A DNA stretch of 10,201 nucleotides. Source: an uncultured Flammeovirgaceae bacterium. GTDB taxonomy: Bacteria > Bacteroidota > Bacteroidia > Cytophagales > Cyclobacteriaceae. The DNA is taken from the NCBI GenBank assembly GCA_946480685.1, contig CAMLLI010000073.1:1-10201 (forward strand), written 5' to 3'. Below the pieces are notes generated by a model. It did no database searches. It was not told where the DNA came from and saw nothing but the letters and a program-made list of their open reading frames with translations. This document shows positions 1-8,357 of the stretch, piece after piece (position 1 is the stretch's first letter; every line of letters begins with the position of its first letter). The translations under genes and the position numbers were made by a program.

Positions 1-2749
1 CGAGTTTACCGGCATATACCACAATACCATCACGGATGAGGCGTATTGGGTTCGAGCGTTTCACGGAACCATCGGTAATCATACAACCTGCTATCGTTCC
101 TACTTTCGAAATCTTGAACACTTCGCGAACTTCTGCATTTCCTACAATTACTTCTTCTGTTTCCGGAGCAAGCATACCTTCCATCGCAGCCTTCACATCG
201 TTGATCGCATCGTAGATGATTGAGTAGAGACGAATTTCGATCTCCTCGTTTTCAGCTACACGCTTCGCAGAGTTAGACGGACGTACCTGGAAGCCGAGGA
301 TGATGGCATCAGATGCTGATGCAAGCAATACATCGGATTCTGAGATCTGACCTACACCACGGTGTATAATGGCCACCTGTATTTCCGGTGTTGAAAGTTT
401 AAGCAATGAATCGGAGAGTGCTTCTACAGATCCATCCACGTCACCTTTCACAATCACGTTCAATTGTTTGAAGCTTCCTATCGCTAGACGTCTTCCGATC
501 TCATCGAGTGTAATATGCTTCTTCGTGCGTATGCTTTGTTCGCGCAGCAATTGACTTCTCTTCGCAGCAAGCTCGCGTGCTTCACGGTCTGTTTCCATCA
601 CCATGAATTTCTCACCTGCCTGAGGCGCACCGTCAAGACCGAGTAATACTACCGGCGTAGATGGTCCTACTTCATTTGCTTTTTTACCAGTGTCATCAAA
701 CATCGCTTTTACGCGACCGTAGTGTGCACCAGCCAATACTATATCTCCAACACGAAGTGATCCGGTCTGTACCATTACCGTTGCTACATAGCCACGGCCT
801 TTATCAAGAGAAGCTTCGATGACTGAACCCGTAGCATTTCTGTTCGGATTTGCACGAAGGTTTAGAAGCTCAGCTTCCAGCAACACTTTCTCGAGCAGAT
901 CATCTATACCTTTACCAGACTTTGCTGATATTTCCTGACTCTGATATTTACCACCCCACTCTTCAACAAGTATATTAATCTTTGAAAGTGATTCGCGGAT
1001 CTTATCGGGGTTCGCTGATGGCTTATCAACTTTGTTGATCGCTATAACAATCGGTACACCGGCAACCTGTGCGTGGTTAATCGCTTCTTTCGTCTGAGGC
1101 ATAACGTCATCGTCAGCCGCTACAACGATAATCGCTATATCGGTAAGTTTTGCACCACGGGCACGCATCGCTGTAAACGCTTCGTGACCTGGTGTATCAA
1201 GGAACGCTATCTTGTTACCACTCTTCGTAGTTACATCATACGCACCAATGTGCTGCGTGATACCACCCGCTTCAGACGCAGTAACTTTTGTGTTACGGAT
1301 ATAGTCAAGCAACGATGTTTTACCGTGGTCAACGTGACCCATGATGGTAACGATCGGTGCACGTGGCAACAGATCTTCTTCATCATCGCTGTCTTCCTCC
1401 ACTTCGAGCTCTTCTTCCGCAGAAGTGAATTGAACATTATATCCGAACTCATCTGCAATTACTGTGATTGCTTCCGCATCCAGACGCTGGTTAATGGATA
1501 CGAACATACCTAAACTCAAGCAGGTTGAGATAACATCGTTCACGGATACATCCATGAGTGATGCCAGGTCGTTCGCAGAAATAAACTCCGTTACGCGCAG
1601 TGTCTTCGATGCTTCCTGTTCCTGAAGCATTTGTTGCTCCTGAGCTTCGGAGTTCGCCTGACGTTTCTCCCTTCTATATTTCGAACCGCTGGTCTTCTTG
1701 CCACCACCACTCAGCTTGGCAAGTGTAGCGCGTATCTGATCTTGAATTTCCTTCTCCGTAGGTTCTTCTTTCTGAACTCTTGGCGGATGCGGGCCTCTTC
1801 TCTGCTGGCCATGGCCATGCTGCTGATGAGGACGTTGCTGGCCGGGTTGATTAGGACGTTGTCCATGACCTTGACCCTGGCCTTGCTGATTTCCTTGCTG
1901 AGGACCTTTCTGATCGTCAGTAGGAATACGCTTGCGCGGACGCTTGCCTTTACGATCATCCTTTGTATCAGACGAAGCCACCGGAGAATCTTTTTTCTTA
2001 TCTACCGGGAGTTCAATCTTATCAACAACTTTTAATCCTTTCAGTCGATCGGCCTTCGCTTTGATGAGCTCCATTTCGGGCTCTGCCTTTTCAGCAACAA
2101 CCGGAGGTTGCTCAACAACTTTTGGAGGTGTTACAACAACCGGTTCTTTTGGTGTTTCTTTAACAACCACCGGAGGTTGTACTTCTTTTACTTCTTCTTT
2201 CTCTTTAACAACCTCTATCTGCTCTTTTACTTCTTTAGCCACAGGTTCCTTTACTTCCACTTTCTCAACAACCGGTTTTTCTTCAACAGGTTGTTTTACT
2301 TCGGGCTCCGGTACTTCTGTTTTAGCAGCTGGTTTCTTTTCGAGATCTATTTTACCGACAACTTTAATGCCCTCGAGCTTCGGCTTCTCACGTTCAACTT
2401 TATCGGGCTGTTTTGCTTCTTCTTTTGCCTTAACCTCTTTGGAGCCGAGGTTCTTGATCATGATTCGCTCTTCTTCTTCTACACGTTTCTTCGCGAGTTC
2501 TTTCTCGCTCTCTAACACGAGATTGTCGTTGTGCTTGGCTCCAATGTGAAGACCTGAGGCCTCCAGTTTATCGGTAGCAGAAGAAGCAAACTCTTTAGAC
2601 AAAAGGTTGAATTGCTCAGGCGTGAGTTTAGCGTTGGGGTTATTCTCAACCTCAAAACCTTTCTTCCCCAGAAAGTCCAAGATGGTATTGTGCCCCACAT
2701 TGAGCTTTCTTGCAGCCTGACTCAACCTGATCAACTTTTCTTCTGCCAT
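1..2749 (-). CDS. infB: Translation initiation factor IF2, C-terminal end cut off by window edge
   Basis: GTPase that delivers initiator tRNA to the 30S subunit and promotes 50S joining. 916 codons are visible from the ATG at 2747-2749, and the frame stays open to base 1, so the C-terminus lies outside. Order of parts: IF2_N-like helical domain, about residues 1-52; a long charged linker, about 105-280, rich in Lys, Val, Glu and Pro; a Gln/Gly/His/Pro/Arg-rich stretch at 283-320; a second IF2_N-like domain at 383-437; then the G domain with GHVDHGKT at 471-478, DTPGH at 518-522, NKVD at 572-575 and SAK at 608-610. Domain II starts near 641, domain III follows with a [12 protein letters not shown] motif near 765, and the start of the C-terminal beta-barrel domain is present. 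All nucleotide-binding motifs are intact. The long extension is typical of Bacteroidota IF2. It is the last visible gene after rimP and nusA, 129 nt behind nusA. No Shine-Dalgarno sequence precedes the ATG; the start is chosen because it opens directly into the IF2_N domain. Confidence 0.97.
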   Translation of the reverse strand, partial: MAEEKLIRLSQAARKLNVGHNTILDFLGKKGFEVENNPNAKLTPEQFNLLSKEFASSATDKLEASGLHIGAKHNDNLVLESEKELAKKRVEEEERIMIKNLGSKEVKAKEEAKQPDKVEREKPKLEGIKVVGKIDLEKKPAAKTEVPEPEVKQPVEEKPVVEKVEVKEPVAKEVKEQIEVVKEKEEVKEVQPPVVVKETPKEPVVVTPPKVVEQPPVVAEKAEPEMELIKAKADRLKGLKVVDKIELPVDKKKDSPVASSDTKDDRKGKRPRKRIPTDDQKGPQQGNQQGQGQGHGQRPNQPGQQRPHQQHGHGQQRRGPHPPRVQKEEPTEKEIQDQIRATLAKLSGGGKKTSGSKYRREKRQANSEAQEQQMLQEQEASKTLRVTEFISANDLASLMDVSVNDVISTCLSLGMFVSINQRLDAEAITVIADEFGYNVQFTSAEEELEVEEDSDDEEDLLPRAPIVTIMGHVDHGKTSLLDYIRNTKVTASEAGGITQHIGAYDVTTKSGNKIAFLDTPGHEAFTAMRARGAKLTDIAIIVVAADDDVMPQTKEAINHAQVAGVPIVIAINKVDKPSANPDKIRESLSKINILVEEWGGKYQSQEISAKSGKGIDDLLEKVLLEAELLNLRANPNRNATGSVIEASLDKGRGYVATVMVQTGSLRVGDIVLAGAHYGRVKAMFDDTGKKANEVGPSTPVVLLGLDGAPQAGEKFMVMETDREARELAAKRSQLLREQSIRTKKHITLDEIGRRLAIGSFKQLNVIVKGDVDGSVEALSDSLLKLSTPEIQVAIIHRGVGQISESDVLLASASDAIILGFQVRPSNSAKRVAENEEIEIRLYSIIYDAINDVKAAMEGMLAPETEEVIVGNAEVREVFKISKVGTIAGCMITDGSVKRSNPIRLIRDGIVVYAGKL
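1789..2437 (-). repeat. Low-complexity linker region of IF2 with a duplicated motif
   Basis: This part of infB (about residues 105-320) codes for biased sequence. Short Lys-Glu-Val and Pro-Pro-Val-Val units recur, and the DNA word CCGGAGGTTG occurs twice, at 2101-2110 and 2170-2179. Two related peptides are seen, [12 protein letters not shown] at residues 125-136 and [12 protein letters not shown] at 236-247, identical at 8 of 12 positions. The last third (residues 283-320) is dominated by Gln, Gly, His, Pro and Arg. The bias creates long open frames on the opposite strand that are not genes. Confidence 0.7.
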
Positions 2750-2878
2750 ATTCAAATATGCCTGTTTTTTTAAGGACTTTAAAATTCAAATGCGTGTAGT
2801 CCCGCAATTTAACTTATTGTTCACAGTTCATCGCTCACTTAATTAAGGATTCGTAATAAAACCCAATTCACAAACGAT
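2750..2878. other. nusA-infB intergenic spacer, no clear element
   Basis: This 129-nt AT-rich spacer is much longer than the 9-nt gap between rimP and nusA. It holds a short palindrome, CTTAATTAAG, near 2838, and a weak 5-bp stem (GGACT/AGTCC) with no U-tract on the minus strand. I see no convincing TTTG-N20-TAnnTTTG promoter and no Shine-Dalgarno sequence before infB. An extra infB promoter or processing site is possible but not shown. Confidence 0.4.
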
Positions 2879-4123
2879 TTATTCGAACTCCTTCTTCAGG
2901 ATGTTCAATACACCTTCTACAGTTTCTTCTTCGAGGTCTGTGCGTCTTACCAATTCATCTTTGGAAAGCGCCAACACACTTTTCGCTGTATCAAGACCAA
3001 TGCGGTTCAATTCTTCAATTACCCAGCTTTCAATTTCATCTGAGAATTCGTCAAGATCCACATCTTCCTCTACCTGACCTTCGGCCAGTTCGCGGAATAC
3101 ATCTATCTCATAACCAACCAAACGGCTGGCTAGTTTAATGTTCAATCCACCTTTACCAATTGCCAACGAAACCTGGTCTGGTTTCAGATAGACAGCTGCA
3201 CGCCCGTTATCTCTATCGATCTTGATAGACGATATCTTTGCAGGACTTAATGCACGCTGAATGTATAGCTCCAGGTTATCGGTATAATTGATTACATCTA
3301 TATTTTCATTCTGTAATTCACGAACGATGGCATGGATACGTGAACCTTTCATACCCACGCAAGCTCCTACCGGGTCAATACGATCATCGTACGATTCCAC
3401 AGCAACTTTAGCACGTTCGCCTGGCTCGCGCACTACTTTTTTGATGGTGATCAAACCATCGTACACTTCCGGTACTTCCTGCTCGAATAATCTCTCCAGG
3501 AATACAGGAGATGTTCTGGATAGAATGATCTTCGGATTACCGTTGATCATTTCCACCTTATGTACAATAGCGCGTACGTTTTCTCCCTTACGGTAACGAT
3601 CCTTCTGGATCTGCTCACCGCGTGGTATCGCTATTTCATTTCCTTCTGCATCGGTAAGTAATACCTCCTTGCTCAGCAGCTGATATACTTCACCGGCGAT
3701 AATCTCGCCTACCAGATCTTTATACTTCTGGAAGAGTATATCTTTTTCGAGGTCTTTAACCTTCTGAATTAATGTTTGTCGCGCTGTAGTTACTGCTCTG
3801 CGTCCGAAGTCTTCAATATAGATCTGCTCAGACACTTCTTCACCAACTTCGAAATCAGGTTCGATCTTGCGGGCCTCTGATAAACTGATCTTATCAAAAT
3901 CCCAGATGTCCTCTGAATCATCGTCTACAATCTCGCGGAAGCGATAGATTTCAAGATCCCCTTTGTCCGCGTTGATGATCACGTCAAAATTTTCATCCGA
4001 TTCATATTTTTTACGGATCATATTTTTGAACACGTCTTCCAGGATCCGGATCATAGTAGGCCGGTCGATGTTCTTTTGTTTTGCAAATTCAGCAAACGAC
4101 TGAATCAATTCATGTGCATCCAT
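2879..4123 (-). CDS. nusA: Transcription termination/antitermination factor NusA
   Basis: NusA binds RNA polymerase and nascent RNA and modulates pausing, intrinsic termination and antitermination. The 414-residue product has the family layout: an N-terminal RNA polymerase-binding domain (about 1-125), an S1 domain (about 134-203), KH1 with GACVGMKGSRI at 253-263, and KH2 with IGKGGLN at 322-328. An acidic stretch (351-366) leads into one helical C-terminal segment (about 367-414), which looks like a single helix-hairpin-helix-like unit. Escherichia coli NusA is longer (495 residues) and carries two acidic repeats; the shorter form is common outside Proteobacteria. The ATG at 4121-4123 gives the normal N-terminus. 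Only 9 nt separate it from the rimP stop codon, so the two are almost certainly cotranscribed. No Shine-Dalgarno sequence is visible. Confidence 0.97.
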   Translation of the reverse strand: MDAHELIQSFAEFAKQKNIDRPTMIRILEDVFKNMIRKKYESDENFDVIINADKGDLEIYRFREIVDDDSEDIWDFDKISLSEARKIEPDFEVGEEVSEQIYIEDFGRRAVTTARQTLIQKVKDLEKDILFQKYKDLVGEIIAGEVYQLLSKEVLLTDAEGNEIAIPRGEQIQKDRYRKGENVRAIVHKVEMINGNPKIILSRTSPVFLERLFEQEVPEVYDGLITIKKVVREPGERAKVAVESYDDRIDPVGACVGMKGSRIHAIVRELQNENIDVINYTDNLELYIQRALSPAKISSIKIDRDNGRAAVYLKPDQVSLAIGKGGLNIKLASRLVGYEIDVFRELAEGQVEEDVDLDEFSDEIESWVIEELNRIGLDTAKSVLALSKDELVRRTDLEEETVEGVLNILKKEFE

Positions 4124-4132
4124 GGTTTCGTA

Positions 4133-4597
4133 TTATTTAAAACTTACTAACACAAAAGCTTTTTCTATGTCTGTAAAAGGAATTTCAATTGTCTTTATTT
4201 CTTTCTTCTTACCTGAACCAACTTCTTGTTCCAGTGTAATAGTTCCATCGGTAACTGCTGTAAGTTTTCCTTCCTCTGTCTTTTCGAGAACCTTCACTTT
4301 CAACCTGCGCCCTATATTTTTACGATACTGGCGTGTCAGCTTCAGTGGGTGATCCAGCCCGGGTGTTGAAACTTCCAACATATAGGCATCTTCCAGCCAC
4401 GACACTTCATCCAACTGTTTGGAAAGCGACCGGCTCACATCTGCACATTCATCAATGCTAATTCCGTTATCGCTGTCTAGCAGCACCAGCACTTTTCGCG
4501 GTCCCTGTTTAGAAGAAACAATAACATCTACGATAAACTGACCAGGGTCTGTTAATACCGATTCAGCGATGCGTCTTATCTCTGCTGCTATGTCCAT
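4133..4597 (-). CDS. rimP: Ribosome maturation factor RimP
   Basis: RimP assists late assembly of the 30S ribosomal subunit. The product has 154 residues, a usual length for the family. It shows the N-terminal alpha/beta domain with an ISIDECADVSRSL segment and the conserved YMLEVSTPGLDHPL motif, then a C-terminal small beta-barrel domain. I start it at the ATG 4595-4597, giving MDIAAEIRR. An in-frame TTG at 4616-4618 would add seven residues, mostly Phe and hydrophobic, and would lie directly against the foot of the hairpin at 4619-4641, so it is rejected. It is the first gene of rimP-nusA-infB, an order conserved across bacteria, and a promoter match and hairpin lie just upstream. Confidence 0.95.
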   Translation of the reverse strand: MDIAAEIRRIAESVLTDPGQFIVDVIVSSKQGPRKVLVLLDSDNGISIDECADVSRSLSKQLDEVSWLEDAYMLEVSTPGLDHPLKLTRQYRKNIGRRLKVKVLEKTEEGKLTAVTDGTITLEQEVGSGKKKEIKTIEIPFTDIEKAFVLVSFK

Positions 4598-4618
4598 TGT
4601 AAAAAATGCTATAAACAA

Positions 4619-4641
4619 AGAGGGGACTTGTTGTCCCCTCT
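4619..4641 (-). terminator. Strong hairpin upstream of rimP: terminator or attenuator-like leader
   Basis: A perfect 9-bp inverted repeat, AGAGGGGAC and GTCCCCTCT, encloses a 5-nt loop. Read on the minus strand, the stem is followed by TTGTTTAT and, a few bases later, a run of six T. This fits an intrinsic terminator for the upstream sugar/HD operon. It ends 21 nt before the rimP ATG and lies downstream of the predicted rimP promoter, so the same hairpin would also be in the rimP leader. On the plus strand no T-run follows the stem. Confidence 0.7.
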
Positions 4642-4664
4642 AAAAGAATACTCAGAAACTTCGG

Positions 4665-4696
4665 CAAAAGTATAGCTTTTTTGCTTCAATTTCAAA
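4665..4696 (-). promoter_or_regulatory. Predicted Bacteroidota-type promoter for rimP-nusA-infB
   Basis: On the minus strand a TTTG (plus-strand CAAA at 4693-4696) is followed after exactly 20 nt by TACTTTTG (plus-strand CAAAAGTA at 4665-4672). This is a full match to the known Bacteroidota -33/-7 pattern TTTG / TAnnTTTG with normal spacing. Transcription should start a few bases downstream, near 4658, giving a leader of about 60 nt that contains the 4619-4641 hairpin. The start site is inferred, not shown. Confidence 0.65.
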
Positions 4697-4718
4697 ATTC
4701 CTGATGATTATCTGATTT

Positions 4719-5333
4719 TCAGAGCTGTTCCAACTCAGCGGAAAGATTTTTCCGGGCTTGTTCTTCGTACCTGGAAAAGAATTTATCGGTCTTAAATATT
4801 TTGTCCATAGACAGAAAGTGCTGCAGTACTTTTTTCCGGCCGGGTTTGTATAGCAGGTCAGGATAGTACGAATATTCTTTCCGGATATTTCTGAAGTACG
4901 TTTCGTATACTTCCCAGCTCGCTCCCAGGATAGACAGGTCTGCGTCTGTAAAGAAGTTAGTGTCCTGGATATCGCTTATGGTATGACCTTTTGTTGCCAG
5001 AATCTGCTGCACGCATTTATGGATACGCTCTGAGGGGAATGTTACTTCACGAAGTCGCTGTTCGGCCAACGCCGCACTCTGTTCTTCGTTGTCTTTTTGA
5101 AGCGTGTTGTAAACAATGTCGTGGTAGGCAATTGAGAATATAATGCAATCCCAATCCTCTATAAACTCTTTGATGGACGTGAGTTCTTTCAAAAGATTTT
5201 CAAGATGAGATTGATTATGGTAATACCGCTTCTTCGCCGTATAACTTTTCTCAATCTCATCCCAAAGTTTACCTGCCAGTGCTGTATCATGGCTATAGCG
5301 CGATACAGCTTCAGCAAATTCTTTTGCCAGCAT
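4719..5333 (-). CDS. HD-superfamily metal-dependent phosphohydrolase-like protein
   Basis: The 204-residue soluble protein resembles the predicted metal-dependent HD phosphohydrolase family (COG4339 type), whose substrate is not known to me. Visible hallmarks: YYHNQSH at 37-43 (His39, His43), an AYHD pair at 69-72 (His71-Asp72), DNEEQSA at 81-87, His117 in a KGH segment, and TDADLSILG at 129-137 (Asp130, Asp132). These His and Asp residues are what a metal site of this fold needs, so it is probably active. The C-terminal half carries the family's Tyr-rich and GRKKVLQHFL segments (165-174). No signal peptide or membrane segment is seen. It starts 10 nt after the rfbA stop, so it is cotranscribed with the sugar genes. 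Its function there is unknown; the family call comes from recalled motifs, not a search. Confidence 0.8.
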   Translation of the reverse strand: MLAKEFAEAVSRYSHDTALAGKLWDEIEKSYTAKKRYYHNQSHLENLLKELTSIKEFIEDWDCIIFSIAYHDIVYNTLQKDNEEQSAALAEQRLREVTFPSERIHKCVQQILATKGHTISDIQDTNFFTDADLSILGASWEVYETYFRNIRKEYSYYPDLLYKPGRKKVLQHFLSMDKIFKTDKFFSRYEEQARKNLSAELEQL

Positions 5334-5343
5334 GATCTATATA

Positions 5344-6210
5344 TCAGATATACTCCGGCAGATTTTTAAGATATACCCCGTAACCACTTTTCTCCAGTGG
5401 TTTCGCGAGCGTAAGCAATTCGTCTTTTGTGATGAAGCCCTGACGGAATGCAACCTCTTCTATACAGCCTATCTTTAAACCCTGACGTTGCTCGATCGTC
5501 TGCACAAAGTTGGAAGCCTGCATGAGTGAATCGAACGTACCAGTATCAAGCCATGCTGTACCGCGACTCATCGGTGCTACGGTAAGTTTACCTCTCTTCA
5601 GGTATACATTGTTCACATCTGTTATTTCCAGTTCTCCGCGAGGACTAGGCTTGAGCTCCTTCGATATTTTAACTACTTCATTATCGTAGAAATATAGTCC
5701 GGGTACTGCATAGTTTGATTTAGGCTTTGCCGGTTTCTCTTCGATTGAGATCGCTTTTTTGTTAGCATCAAACTCTACCACACCGTAGCGCTCAGGATCT
5801 GTAACGTGATATGCAAATACAACACCCCCATCCGGATTAACATTGGATTGCAAAAGTTTTTGCATACCCGATCCATAGAAGATATTATCACCGAGGATCA
5901 ATGCCACTTTATCATTACCTATAAATTTCTCACCAATGATAAAAGCCTGCGCGAGACCTTCCGGCTTAGGTTGAACTTCATAGCTGAATGAGCACCCGAT
6001 ATTTTTACCATCTCCCAAAAGCTTCTGGAACATCGGCATATCGTGTGGTGTAGCAATAATCAGAATTTCACGAATGCCCGCCATCATTAACACCGACAAT
6101 GGATAGTATATCATCGGTTTATCATACAATGGCATAAGTTGCTTACTAACAGCGATCGTTAAAGGATACAAACGTGTACCCGAACCTCCTGCTAAGATTA
6201 TACCTTTCAT
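5344..6210 (-). CDS. rfbA: Glucose-1-phosphate thymidylyltransferase
   Basis: RfbA/RmlA condenses dTTP with glucose 1-phosphate to dTDP-glucose, the first step of dTDP-deoxysugar synthesis. The 288 residues match the usual length of about 290. Motifs: the nucleotide-binding [11 protein letters not shown] at 8-18, [16 protein letters not shown] at 23-38, LGDN at 106-109 with the likely Mg-binding Asp108, EEKP at 157-160, and WLDTGT at 220-225 with Asp223. The product is a cytoplasmic enzyme with no visible truncation. It follows rfbB in the pathway-reversed order, 87 nt downstream across an inverted repeat, and is 10 nt ahead of the HD gene. No Shine-Dalgarno sequence precedes its ATG. Confidence 0.96.
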   Translation of the reverse strand: MKGIILAGGSGTRLYPLTIAVSKQLMPLYDKPMIYYPLSVLMMAGIREILIIATPHDMPMFQKLLGDGKNIGCSFSYEVQPKPEGLAQAFIIGEKFIGNDKVALILGDNIFYGSGMQKLLQSNVNPDGGVVFAYHVTDPERYGVVEFDANKKAISIEEKPAKPKSNYAVPGLYFYDNEVVKISKELKPSPRGELEITDVNNVYLKRGKLTVAPMSRGTAWLDTGTFDSLMQASNFVQTIEQRQGLKIGCIEEVAFRQGFITKDELLTLAKPLEKSGYGVYLKNLPEYI

Positions 6211-6232
6211 TGTGTTTTGGTGTTTAGGTTAG

Positions 6233-6288
6233 TACGTGTTTACGTTATTGATCTGCACAACGCAGACACGTGCTAACGTAAACACATA
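6233..6288 (-). repeat. Nested inverted repeat in the rfbB-rfbA gap
   Basis: GTGTTTACGTTA at 6236-6247 and its exact reverse complement TAACGTAAACAC at 6274-6285 form a 12-bp perfect stem. Outside it, after one mismatch, two further base pairs flank each end. Inside it a second perfect 5-bp stem, TCTGC (6252-6256) and GCAGA (6262-6266), closes a loop ACAAC. A CACGTG palindrome sits at 6267-6272. On the minus-strand RNA no T-run follows, so this is not a standard intrinsic terminator. Possible roles are an RNA-stability or processing element that sets the rfbA:rfbB ratio, a protein-binding palindrome, or a dispersed palindromic repeat. Confidence 0.7.
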
Positions 6289-6297
6289 CATACGTTA

Positions 6298-7356
6298 TTA
6301 TCGTCCCTGATACATGTTGTTATAGTACTTCAGGTATTCGCCTGAGGTTACGTTATTGAGCCACGTAGTGTTTGCCAAATACCAGTCAACAGTTTTTTCG
6401 AGGCCAACTTCGAACGTTACATCCGGACGCCAGCCTGTTTCGCTGATAAGTTTGGATGCATCTATAGCGTAACGCAAGTCGTGACCGGGTCTATCTTTAA
6501 CATGAGTTATCAACTTAGCGGAAGTACCTTCCGCACGGTTGAGTTTTTTATCCATGATGTGACAAAGCAGGTTTACGAGATCGATGTTCTTCCACTCGTT
6601 GTTTCCACCAATGTTATATACCTCACCCACTTTTCCCTTATGGAAAATTGCATCGATCGCGCGTGCGTGATCTTCAACAAACAACCAGTCACGTATATTT
6701 TCGCCTTTACCATATACAGGCAGCGGCTTGCTGTTAATGATATTGTTGATCATTAACGGTATAAGCTTTTCAGGAAAGTGAAAAGGTCCGTAGTTGTTAG
6801 AGCAACGGCTTATGATTGTCGGCAATCCAAAGCTGTTATAATATGCACTTACAAAGTGATCGCTACTTGCTTTTGATGCTGAGTATGGTGAACGCGGATT
6901 AATCGGAGTTTCTTCTGTAAAGAATCCGCCATGTTCTGCTGAACCATATACTTCATCTGTGGAGATGTGATAAAAACGCTTGTTTTCAAATTTACCATTC
7001 CACGCGGTTTGAGCTGCACGCAACAAATTGAGTGTACCAATGATGTTTGTATTCGCGAACTCAGTCGGATTATGCAGCGAACGATCTACGTGCGACTCTG
7101 CAGCCAGGTGTACAACACCATCTATATCATGCTTGCTGAATACATTGTTCAGAAATTCTATATCCAGTATATCACCGTGTTCGAAGTGATAATTAGATTT
7201 CTTCTCAATGTCTTTCAGGTTCTCAAGATTACCTGCATACGTAAGCTTGTCAAGATTGATGATCGTATAATCAGGATACTTGTTAACAAACAATCTGACA
7301 ACGTGCGAGCCTATAAAACCGGCTCCACCGGTGATTAATATTTTTCTTGATGACAT
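6298..7356 (-). CDS. rfbB: dTDP-glucose 4,6-dehydratase
   Basis: RfbB/RmlB converts dTDP-glucose to dTDP-4-keto-6-deoxyglucose with bound NAD. The product is a 352-residue extended short-chain dehydrogenase, normal for the family. It shows the Rossmann GGAGFIG at 10-16, the LAAESHVDRS segment at 84-93, the dehydratase signature STDEVYG at 132-138 (Thr133, Asp134 and Glu135 are the expected catalytic trio), YSASK at 158-162 (Tyr158 and Lys162), and SNNYGPFHFPEKLIP at 186-200. The TDE trio separates it from epimerases of the same fold. It starts 11 nt after the decarboxylase gene's stop, indicating one operon. Its product is an intermediate for rhamnose and several other deoxysugars; the later enzymes are not in this window. 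Confidence 0.96.
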   Translation of the reverse strand: MSSRKILITGGAGFIGSHVVRLFVNKYPDYTIINLDKLTYAGNLENLKDIEKKSNYHFEHGDILDIEFLNNVFSKHDIDGVVHLAAESHVDRSLHNPTEFANTNIIGTLNLLRAAQTAWNGKFENKRFYHISTDEVYGSAEHGGFFTEETPINPRSPYSASKASSDHFVSAYYNSFGLPTIISRCSNNYGPFHFPEKLIPLMINNIINSKPLPVYGKGENIRDWLFVEDHARAIDAIFHKGKVGEVYNIGGNNEWKNIDLVNLLCHIMDKKLNRAEGTSAKLITHVKDRPGHDLRYAIDASKLISETGWRPDVTFEVGLEKTVDWYLANTTWLNNVTSGEYLKYYNNMYQGR

Positions 7357-7367
7357 CTGAGAGGGAA

Positions 7368-8357
7368 TTAACGAATATACTTTTCGAAGTTTTTATGATC
7401 ACGCTGGTATAATACTTCCTGTGGCAGCGACTTGAAGTAATCATAGGTAATTTTCAAGCCTTCTGAACGCGAAACCTTCGCTTCCCAACCCAGTATCTCT
7501 CTGGCTTTAGTCGTGTTGGGTTGTCTTTGCTTCGGATCGTCTTGCGGAAGTGGTTTATATACTACCTTCTGCTTGGTGCCTGTCAGTTTTACAATTTCCT
7601 CGGCAAAATCACGAATAGTGATTTCATCAGGATTGCCAATGTTTACCGGCAAGTGATAGTCAGACATCAACAATCTATATATACCTTCAACCTGATCGTC
7701 TACATAACAGAAAGAACGGGTTTGTGAACCATCACCAAATACCGTAAGATCTTCTCCACGTAACGCCTGACCGATGAATGCAGGCAACACACGTCCGTCA
7801 TTGAGGCGCATGCGCGGGCCATACGTATTGAAGATACGCACGATGCGTGTCTCAAGTCCGTGATAGGTATGATACGCCATGGTAATCGCCTCCTGAAATC
7901 GCTTCGCTTCGTCATATACTCCGCGAGGACCAATCGGGTTCACGTTACCATAATACTCTTCAACCTGCGGATGTATTAATGGATCGCCATATACTTCCGA
8001 TGTTGAGGCAACCAGTATTCTCGCTTTCTTAACGCGGGCTAATCCCAGAAGATTATGAGTACCCAACGATCCCACCTTCAAAGTCTGAATTGGAATTTTC
8101 AAATAATCAATCGGACTTGCCGGAGATGCAAAGTGAAGTATATATTTCAACTCTCCCGGTACATGTACAAAGGAAGAAACATCGTGATGATAAAATTCAA
8201 AATCAGGATGTTTAAAAAGATGCTCAATGTTACGAAGATCACCTGTGATCAGGTTATCCATAGCAATAACACTATAGCCTTCTTTAAGAAAACGGTCGCA
8301 GAGGTGAGAACCTAGAAAACCGGCTCCCCCTGTAATTAACACTCTTTCCTTAGCCAT
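7368..8357 (-). CDS. UDP-glucuronate decarboxylase (UDP-xylose synthase)-like SDR
   Basis: A 329-residue NAD-dependent extended SDR that most likely decarboxylates UDP-glucuronate to UDP-xylose. Seen in sequence: GGAGFLG at 10-16, the family-typical [20 protein letters not shown] at 75-94, STSEVYGDP at 118-126, the YxxxK pair Tyr148 and Lys152, [14 protein letters not shown] at 177-190, [15 protein letters not shown] at 207-221, and DDPKQRQPN at 273-281. The ASPASP segment and the Arg-containing DDP motif favour the decarboxylase over dTDP-glucose dehydratase. The ATG at 8355-8357 overlaps the upstream dehydrogenase's end by 8 nt, so the gene that makes its expected substrate is translated directly before it. 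No transmembrane helix is seen, unlike the eukaryotic Golgi forms. Confidence 0.9.
   Translation of the reverse strand: MAKERVLITGGAGFLGSHLCDRFLKEGYSVIAMDNLITGDLRNIEHLFKHPDFEFYHHDVSSFVHVPGELKYILHFASPASPIDYLKIPIQTLKVGSLGTHNLLGLARVKKARILVASTSEVYGDPLIHPQVEEYYGNVNPIGPRGVYDEAKRFQEAITMAYHTYHGLETRIVRIFNTYGPRMRLNDGRVLPAFIGQALRGEDLTVFGDGSQTRSFCYVDDQVEGIYRLLMSDYHLPVNIGNPDEITIRDFAEEIVKLTGTKQKVVYKPLPQDDPKQRQPNTTKAREILGWEAKVSRSEGLKITYDYFKSLPQEVLYQRDHKNFEKYIR

Noticed and set aside
2108..2515. 135-codon plus-strand frame rich in Phe, Leu, Tyr and Asn that looks like a membrane protein
   Set aside because: Same antisense artefact of low-complexity infB sequence; no family resemblance and no independent start signal.
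1932..2549. 205-codon plus-strand open frame rich in Ser, Thr and Phe opposite infB
   Set aside because: It is the antisense shadow of the Lys/Glu/Val-rich IF2 linker, where codons such as GAA and AAA read as TTC and TTT. The infB frame carries recognisable domains on both sides.
2750..2878. Possible infB promoter or terminator in the nusA-infB gap (CATATTTG near the ATG; GGACT/AGTCC stem)
   Set aside because: CATATTTG is one mismatch from TAnnTTTG but lies only about 4 nt before the ATG, and the stem is 5 bp with a long loop and no U-tract.
4598..4618. Alternative TTG start extending RimP by seven residues
   Set aside because: The TTG abuts the 9-bp hairpin, the extra residues are not family-like, and the ATG at 4597 gives a standard RimP N-terminus.
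4598..4718. A tRNA gene upstream of rimP, as metY in E. coli
   Set aside because: The 121-nt gap shows only the promoter match and the short hairpin; no cloverleaf or T-loop GTTCGA-type sequence.
6240..6359. 12-nt direct repeat TTACGTTATTGA at 6240-6251 and 6348-6359
   Set aside because: The second copy lies in the rfbB coding end (Asn-Asn-Val-Thr codons) and is AT-rich; a chance match or a minor trace of the palindrome's origin, with no further support.
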